Below are positions 56,825-64,000 of a stretch of DNA of 64,000 bases, one piece after another. The stretch's first letter is position 1. Each line of letters opens with the position of its first letter. Below the pieces are notes generated by a model that did not search any database, was not told the origin of the DNA, and saw nothing but the letters and a program-made list of their open reading frames with translations. Source of the DNA: Phoronis australis (lineage: Eukaryota > Phoronida > Phoronidae); assembly GCA_002633005.1 (NCBI GenBank), contig NMRA01000213.1, positions 339,667-403,666 on the forward strand, in the 5' to 3' direction. The position numbers and the translations under genes were made by a program.

Positions 56825-59800
56825 GTAAGTTAAGTTGTCATTCCGAAAAAGATGCAACGGGTTTCACAGCCAAACACGCACCTAGTGGGATTATTTTTCG
56901 AGGGACTGGCTTCTTGAAGTTGTTAGCTTTCGCAAAATGTGTTGTGTATTGGTCATATAATTAGACATCGATGATTCCTCACAGACGTTCATTGGCAACG
57001 GAGCGGTACCGTAATCGTTACACGGCATAATGATAGCATAATGCTTTACTTTAAATTTATCGCAGTTTTGAGAGATTGTTATTTTCAAGAGCTTGCACTT
57101 TCGCCTTCGTCCAGTTCCTGAATCCAGGAGTGGTAATAAATCTACGAATTAAATTCGATCCATGGCACAGCTGGTTACTTTTGTGAAAACTGCTTCCTTA
57201 AAGGTGCCAAATCTGTCTTTTCGTCAATTGTAGTCAATAAAATGGAGCAAACCAGATCGTTTGAAGTGATAGCAAAATTAGCGATGATGTATCACATATA
57301 TTGAAACGTCATCGGATAGATACCGTAAGCTTGTTCCTGTGTTGTCATGAAGTCAGCTCTGTTTAAGACCTCACATTCAGGCTCTTTCGACTGTGATTGG
57401 CTTCTGCCTGAGTGTCCCGGCATTTCCTTCCAAATTTTCAGCTGGTCCAGCCAAATTATTACTTTTTAAAATTTCTTTAGACTCAGGAACGCCTCATTGT
57501 AATTTTAGCAAACATGTCAGTTATTATTTGGTTTCGCCGTGTGAACATTTCCCCGGATTTCTCGTAGCACAGGAAGGGGTACACGTGCCGTTTTCAAATT
57601 GCACTTGCTTTTCAAACTTCAACTGTCTTCGTGTGGCTGCGACTGCAGCACATGTAAATGACACGGTATATACCCTAGGCTTTGACGAAACAGTGCTGAC
57701 TGGCTTGAATGATGCTTTATTTACTGCATCAATTGTACAGAAACTGGCTATGTTTGTTTAGGCATAACCGTGGAATTTATAGAACTGCACTAATTACACG
57801 TATAACCGCTCCGTGAAATGGGGGCTCAAGCTCCTTTCGCACGCCACCTCCTACAGTAAGTTTATGTGGGAAAAAGGTACGCCCTGCGGAAGAATATTAT
57901 AGGAGCGTTCTCCAAAGAAATACGGACTGGGTCACGTTTTCGAGCTTTGGATTGTCGTGTGAGAAATAAAATTTATGTTTCCAGAAATTACGAGCTTGTT
58001 CCGATAGACAGCCGGGAGGATTTGTGTTTCTCGACTCGATCTCTTGATTCCATGGGAATAGGTTAAGTTAGGTTGATGTTTTGGGAAAAATCTAGCACAA
58101 TTTTTGAAAACCTCGTAATACTTCCAGTGTTTGGTAAGTTATCCTATTTAAGTCTTAACTGGAGTCACCATAATCATACAAAACTTGCTTTCTTCAAAAA
58201 CCAATTTCACTTTGAAATCCCGATAATCTGACAATCACACTGCAGCTAAGCAGTTTTGGAAGTAACTATTACCAGAGTACTGTGTGTTCAGAAATTATGT
58301 TTGAATTATGAAAAATTGCATGCCGGATCAGGTCAAGTGAGCTTGTATGAAAGGCGGCACAAGAAAATCACTGCGGAAGTCGAAGATTTTGGGCAACAAG
58401 AACGTGGAAATAATTCTCAACAGTTGCATTGTTGTCTGAGATAACTTTTTCTCACATGACCTGGAATGTGCTACGACTCAGGTTAATTTTACCGAGTACA
58501 TAATTTTTATATTACATGGGCGAATCATAAAGTAGAGCCAGGTAGAGATCCATACGCCTTACGTTCTATCGTTAGCAAAACACGAAAACAACCAAACGCG
58601 AGCCAATCAAACAATTCCGAGAAGGTGACAAGGTGTGTCGCAACTGTATTTATTCACAGTCGGAAGGACATACAAACAACTTCTTAAATGGACCCATCTT
58701 CGGCTGCGAATTTCATACGACGACGAACCTCAACTCATGAAGCGCGGCGAGACAGTCTAGCTGTGTTGTCTCAAGGTCATGTCAGTGCTGACTGTTATTT
58801 ATCATCATTTTTTAAGTTTTAATATTTCAATTTCAATGACTGTTTATTAGATTCTACTGTAAGTTGAATATTTGCTACGAAAGCTCAATGCAATTCAAAA
58901 TTGTAAAGCTTATAAAATAAAACTGTTAACAATTCGCAAGCGTGTTTTTACTAAAGTTGCGTTGTTGGAAATTTTAGAAACGCAGTTTTTCTGCAAAATG
59001 ATCGTTTTTAGGGTTCATGAAGGGGGATTTTGACAAAATTTCCAAGTGGATTTGCCCGTGTCATAAACCTGAGAAGAGTGTAGGATTCTCTATGTCTAAT
59101 TCGCCTCTACTTTCATTTTTGACGTTTTTGTCACGTTAACGAACAAGTCACCGTATTGATATCTCGTGCACACTGTGGCATTGAATGCTACTGATAAATC
59201 AACAGTGACTCAATCAATTCCCAGCGTACATTGTTCAACCCGGAAACTATCTCCGTTCTACATTCAAATCGCACCCGGGCTAGTAGAGAAATAACATTTT
59301 TCGATCTTGTATGAGTTTTATTGGATAAAATACCAATAGGTCTACTGCAAACTACATGTAGGTACACATTTGTGTTCGTGCATTCGATGTGTATTGATTA
59401 TGCGGACAAATCGATAACAGGTATGAACAGCTAAGTAGGACGCGGGTTCGTGGTTTCTTTGCAAAAACTGGATTTCATCGTTTCGCCTGCATGTGATTAC
59501 CGGAGGTAGTCGCGGCAAAAACTTTTTGAGTTGGCACCAGAGTGATTAACATTGAGAGGAACACAGAGATAAAACTGTTTTTCTAAGTTTAAAATATTCC
59601 TTGCGTTTGGTCATCTACGAAATCGACATTTTGCACTGTTTTAATGACGAAAAATTTGTTGCATTTTCGACTCTGTTTGCCAAAACGTCGCGACACTGAT
59701 TGGGTTAAAATAGTTCCAAGTCGCTGTCCCCTATTTTTCTGCTTGTTTCGTAGAAAATGCAATGGGAATCAAAAGACATAAAAATCGACATCGTATGTTT

Positions 59801-59941
59801 TCGTGAAGAAGAGAAGGCAGTACGCATTGTCAGATAAGTTTCGCTTACTATACACAAGGTCGCGGGTTCGAGTACCTCTGAGGCACACCGTAAACCCATC
59901 CGTAAAGTTTGTATCTCCTCAGGTTAGTTTTAACTATAAAT
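56825..59941. other. Probable intron, no confirmed exon
   Basis: One frame at 57442-57761 follows an acceptor-like ATTTTCAG and is phase-compatible with the signal-peptide exon, but it has no recognised domain. A B-box-like GGTTCGAGTACC at about 59867 suggests a degenerate SINE head. Nothing else can be supported. Confidence 0.4.
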
Positions 59942-60200
59942 TACATGCACGCACCCAGGGAGGGCTCGATGGGCTCGAATGAGACCCCATATTTGGCGAA
60001 GTGGGCAAAAAGTTCCTCCTCCGCGAAATAAAAACTCCGAAAAAATAGAAACGAGACAAAAGCCCACTAAAAAGGCGGAACTACTAAAATTCAGCGAATG
60101 CACAATTCATTACTCTGATCGTACTCCGTGAATCTTAATAAAGTTCCATGTTCTCAAAAATTCGAACCCCCCAATTTTTCAGGATGTGTGCGCGCATGTA
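59942..60200 (+). mobile_element. MITE-like element
   Basis: Starts ACATGCACGCACCCAGGGAG and ends GGATGTGTGCGCGCATGTA; the ends form an imperfect TIR, TACATGC(A/G)CGCAC. Interior blocks match 27313-27560 and 24010-24240. About 260 bp, non-coding. Confidence 0.75.
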
Positions 60201-60211
60201 TTAATACAGCA

Positions 60212-60310
60212 TAATACGGTTCCAGGTGATCGGTGCAATGAACCCACCCGAGTGGCCTGCACACGTCTGGAGCAATGTGAATAATTATTATTTTATATAG
60301 AATCTAAAAG
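60212..60310 (+). mobile_element. SINE body and tail fragment
   Basis: CCAGGTGATCGGTGCAATGA, GGCCTGCACACGTCTGG and an AATTATTATTTTATAT tail match the body of the SINE at 10500-10735 in reverse complement. The MITE immediately upstream may have inserted between this body and a head near 59850. Confidence 0.6.
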
Positions 60311-62340
60311 GGTAAAATTTGAGATACTCAAAACCCAGAAAAGTAAACTATGCACAGTGCACTAACGTAAGAAAATGAATGAAACGGAAAATATAATTAA
60401 AGGCATTAAAATGTAAAACTAGAAATTACCTGTTAATTTCAAGTTTACAGAGTTGTCTTTGTTTGGGAGGCTGTAACGGAAAAAAATAAAGTCCTGCGTT
60501 TTCAACAAATTTATAGTAGGCAAGGCCAAACTATAAAATGTGAACATTTGAAGGAAATTCAACGATATATTCAAACTGTGTCAAACGCCTTCACGAAGGC
60601 ACTTACACGTAGCTTTAATGTAAAGTCGAATAAAAACAGACATTTATTTGTCTATCGTTTGTATGTGAAAATCAATGTTGGTACTCGACTTTGCCAGAAA
60701 AACCTCTGAGCAAATTCATATCAGGAACTTTGACAGTGGCAATTATTACTTGACAAAACGAAATGTATTCGAGAACCTTGATTTGTCGTGAAGTTTGTTA
60801 CTTGGCGAAACAAATTTGCACTGAGGTATGTATTTTGTTTGAACGCACGTAACAAGTCGGATTTCTCTCGCCATGAAATTTAAAGTTAAATGACTTAACT
60901 CAAGCTGTATTGTTTTTGGACGAAATCGAACATAAGATGGGGCCTTGACAGTCATTTTCGAATTTTCTGAATTTCGGTAGATTATAATGCTCAGTCGTCT
61001 GCATTTCGCCATCTGATATTTTATTGATTGATTTCTCAGGATGTAACTTCTTTTACGATTTTTTGACAACCAGTAAATCTAGATCTAGTCAAGTGCTACG
61101 AGGCAATTTTTAAAGTTTCTCGTTCCGGCGTACCTTTCTCGAGTTACTTGAGATTTAGAGGTGACGACGGTCCGACTCTGGCACGTTTCCTAGGCTTCAG
61201 TGCAGTTTTACATGTACGTCTCAGGGTTCAACAACAACACTGGATCTACTGTACATGTTTCTCAAAGAGTGAGCTCAACCGACCCTACAATCATTCACAA
61301 CCATGCGAATAGATTCAGGAGATCCTTGCAATTGTTGATCTGACTACTAGGACTTCACTGACGGGCAACCTGTGTTCGGTTGAGCTCGCCCTTTGGCGAT
61401 AGCTTTGTCTCTGCATGTGACCGCTTTACAAATGAGTTTTGGTTTAGTTGATGGTGTAACTTGTGGCCATGCTTGTGGTTAGATATATTCCCTGAGAATG
61501 GTCAAGTGAATTTAGTCGAAACGTTGGACATGTCTAAATATAAATACACAATGCTGACAACAATTACGCTGAGTTTTCAATTCCATGTTTATTACAAGAA
61601 CTAGCTCGACGATTGTGTTCTAAAACTCTGAAACTTTGTCACAAGCAGACAAAATTTACAAGCATCATGATGTTACATTCTAACATTGTCAAAATCTACT
61701 GTATCACGTGACCGGCTATCAACATAACTGTTTTTACCTTTAGAATGTTCATTAAGTCTAAATTTCAATATCCGACTAGTCAGGCCAATCGTTACAATCA
61801 ATACAGCTCAAACAATAGACAACATTAGATCGCTGATGCGTCGGGAATTGTTTGGATCTATTGAGAGACATGTAAGGCTATTGGTGGTAAAAATAACAAG
61901 TTCCGCAGCAGGTGTTACTTGGCGATCTGAAGTTTAACCTTTGGAGTTTCCCCACCCATAAAAGGTGGAGAAAGAAAAACTTTCTTTTTATCTGGTCCGA
62001 GAATGGTGATACTATTGTTATAATGTATCATCATCTGTGATAGATCATACATCGATGTCTTCGGCGATATTTTTGCTGGTGTTCCTGGCGGCAATGCAAT
62101 TATAATCCAGAGCATCTTACAAAAAACTGAATGATAGTCTGTTATTTTGACCATTGTAGATATTTATGTTTACTAGTTAAGCAAACGTCAAGAATTCGAT
62201 ATACATGTATATTCGTAATTGTGAATTCTAAATCATTTTATGGTTATGAACGACCCTAGGAAATGTCTAATTTTGGCTTAATTCGAAGACATATCTCAGA
62301 AATAGCTGTTTGAATCCATGTGAAACGTTCAGATACTATG
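60311..62340. other. Non-coding, nothing firmly recognised
   Basis: The minus frame at 61069-60746 has no domain. TAGTCGAAACGTTGGAC at 61498 resembles the end of Penelope-type or other retroelement termini but the CTGATGA part is degenerate. Nothing else. Confidence 0.4.
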
Positions 62341-62349
62341 TTTTGCTTA

Positions 62350-62700
62350 AAAACGACTACACACTTTGTTTGAAAGCTTGATACTGATTTGCTCGTAGTG
62401 TCGAAACAATCTCTTTTCTTCAGGAGTGCAGTTTTATAGCAAAGTACCGAGAGACAAAATAAACAAACAACTTAAAACACTAGCTATATTTCGAGACTGC
62501 ATGTCTCATCATCAGGCAATAAGTGGAATGAACATATAATTAGTTAGTGTTTTAATTTGTTCGTTTGTTATGTCTCTCGGTGTTTTACTACATACATGTA
62601 GCTGCACACCTGAAGAAATGAGAATGTTCCCACACTACGAGCAAATAACTGGCAAGCATTCAAACAGAAAGTTTAGTCGTGTTTTCAACGAAGTTTGTGT
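62350..62700. repeat. Head-to-head pair of the hammerhead-like dispersed repeat
   Basis: The left half is the reverse complement of the unit at 49720-49930; the right half (from about 62540) is the same unit in forward orientation starting at TAGTGTTTTAATTTGTTCGT. Together they form a foldback of about 150-bp arms. On the minus strand 62489-62515 reads CTGATGA, T, GAGAC/GTCTC stem around ATGCA, then GAAA, a complete hammerhead-like core order with one extra base. Confidence 0.75.
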
Positions 62701-63656
62701 AAACTAAGGGCTGCTGCCGAACTATACTGATAAAATGTTTCGTGCACCATTCCTTAACACGCCATTGGTAGTTCATTTTACAATATTACATTTTAAAAAA
62801 GTGTGGGGTTATTAAATGCAAGACTTTGGTGACTGTTAAGACAGAATCATGAAAAGTTGCATAAAACAAAGACAAAATCATATTCTAGAAAATAATAACA
62901 TCGCTTTCGAGATTTCATCGTGAACATTTATATGACGTCAGGAAGCTGTCTACATGATGGACTGAACTTTGGTCATGTCATTGATACCGCTGTGGATGGA
63001 AATTTTGATAAGAATGTACCTTGATTTTGATAGATTTTACTAAAAACACATACATGTAGACACGAGAACATATTTACGACATTTTGTTATAAAGTTAAAA
63101 GTGGACGTCTACAGGATTTCCACTTCCAGAAAATATATACGTTTGTCATAATTTCTTACATTTTCGGAAACTTGGCTCAATGCTCAGACTTGTCGATAAG
63201 GTCTTACATTACCTCAAAATTTATCAACATCTGATCCCTTGCCGATTTCACCAACAATCAATACCCGGTCTCCTGCGAAAAAGTAACCTTCAAATTGTGA
63301 ACGTTTGGAGACGAGTGCTACACTTAAGAGATTCTTTCAGTAACTCCTCAAAAATAACATGCAGTCCTTTCAAACATCCAGACACAGCTGAACATAAAAT
63401 TATCACCCCTCTGAGTTCATCCGGCTATTAGAAAAATGTCAAATTTAAAAAACAAATGACAACACTGGGGCATCAGCGATTAGTGACCGAAAACGTTAAT
63501 TATTTGATCTAATGTGCACAACCGAAAGCTCCTGGATTATCTACAGAGTCTCGAATAGCCATATCTTATAGAAGTTATACTATGTTGGTACACTTGGAAA
63601 ATGCATTGTTTAAACGCAGCGTTTCACACTGAAACAACACGTTTTTCATCTTTCAG
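62701..63656. other. Probable intron upstream of the TSP1 exon
   Basis: The open frame at 63180-63431 has no domain. The stretch ends in the pyrimidine-rich acceptor CGTTTTTCATCTTTCAG. Confidence 0.4.
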
Positions 63657-63872
63657 TTGAAGGCGTTGTCAATGGAGGTTGGTCGTCAGGCTACGGGTCA
63701 TGGAACACAACGTGCTCTTCTTGCGCATACCGGTCTCGCTCAAAGACATGCAATAGTCCGCCACCAGGTGTCGGTGGTGCTGATTGTGTGCCTAATGGCA
63801 ACACAGTACAGACAGAGAAATGCCCGTGTCCAGCGAAAGGAAAATTAAGCTATTACAACTACACCCATGTCG
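63657..63872 (+). CDS. Thrombospondin type 1 (TSP1) domain exon, gene continues beyond window
   Basis: A 216-base exon between CATCTTTCAG and CG|GTGAGTAA. It begins with two bases completing a codon and ends with one spare base: a symmetric 1-1 exon, typical of shuffled extracellular modules. It encodes one TSP1 repeat: N-G-G-W-S-S-G-Y-G-S-W-N-T-T-C-S-S-C, then Y-R-S-R-S-K-T-C-N-S-P-P-P, G-G-A-D-C-V and V-Q-T-E-K-C-P-C. Six cysteines, two of the usual Trp and the Arg/Lys ladder are present. An N-T-T sequon lies beside the first cysteine. TSP1 repeats bind glycosaminoglycans and matrix proteins in secreted or surface molecules (ADAMTS, semaphorin, SCO-spondin, hemicentin types). Which of these this is cannot be decided from one repeat. 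Confidence 0.9.
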
Positions 63873-64000
63873 GTGAGTAAGAGAAGTATAGCACTACATG
63901 TAAAAATATTGTCATTGAAATTAGTACTGTAAAGTCTTTTGTAACGAGCGTCACATGCAGTGTGACATTGAAAACTAGTAATTAGGCAGTGCACAGCGAT

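Noticed and set aside
60746-61069. 107-codon minus frame
   Set aside because: Basic, AT-driven composition with no recognisable motif; likely chance.
61486-61520. Fourth hammerhead-like motif near TAGTCGAAACGTTGGAC
   Set aside because: The CTGATGA element is degenerate and stem II does not pair.

Overview
This is animal nuclear DNA: AT-rich, with spliced genes, long introns and many transposable-element relics. The CDS architecture, several draft-assembly single-N joins (14884, 25505, 31956, 54592) and a striking excess of the octamer TACATGTA suggest a marine invertebrate. A deuterostome such as a hemichordate, amphioxus or echinoderm is my best guess, but nothing here fixes the species. 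Most of the window is non-coding.

Host genes. (1) One complete gene on the + strand, 12606-26762, can be assembled from seven coding exons whose splice phases all agree. It encodes a 401-residue type II membrane protein of glycosyltransferase family 7 (beta-1,4-galactosyltransferase / beta-1,4-N-acetylgalactosaminyltransferase), a Golgi enzyme extending N-glycan, glycolipid or proteoglycan chains. A GC-box/E-box/YY1-like promoter lies just upstream and an AATAAA signal at 26974. (2) At the right edge a second + strand gene begins: a signal-peptide exon (56764-56824) and, 6.8 kb later, a phase 1-1 exon encoding a six-cysteine thrombospondin type 1 domain (63657-63872). The gene runs off the window.

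Layout. 1-12.5 kb: intergenic, with dispersed repeats and a tRNA-headed SINE. 12.5-27 kb: the GT7 gene, its introns carrying foldback, MITE-like, tandem and LINE-fragment repeats. 27-29.8 kb: repeats only. 29.8-45.8 kb: a nested repeat complex. A 1.7-2.1 kb block is duplicated head to tail across an N (probably two haplotypes). It leads into a 2.4 kb arm that recurs inverted at 40.9-45.8 kb. Between the arms lies a 3.7 kb TIR element with TA flanks and minus-strand coding relics. The right arm was hit by a 2.47 kb 5'-truncated L1/Tx1-like LINE with a 9-bp target-site duplication. 47.5-49.5 kb: a second TIR element with a decayed minus-strand ORF of a multi-copy invertebrate family. 51.9-54.3 kb: another decayed multi-copy ORF, split by a 1.06 kb element built from more than 20 copies of AGTGAGAAT / ATTCTCACT in inverted arrangement. 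55-64 kb: repeats and the start of the TSP1 gene.

The host genes look unrelated to each other. The most unusual material is the transposon layer, especially the AGTGAGAAT element, the two TIR elements with unnamed coding relics, and hammerhead-like motifs in dispersed repeats. All family names come from reading translated motifs; no database search was possible.
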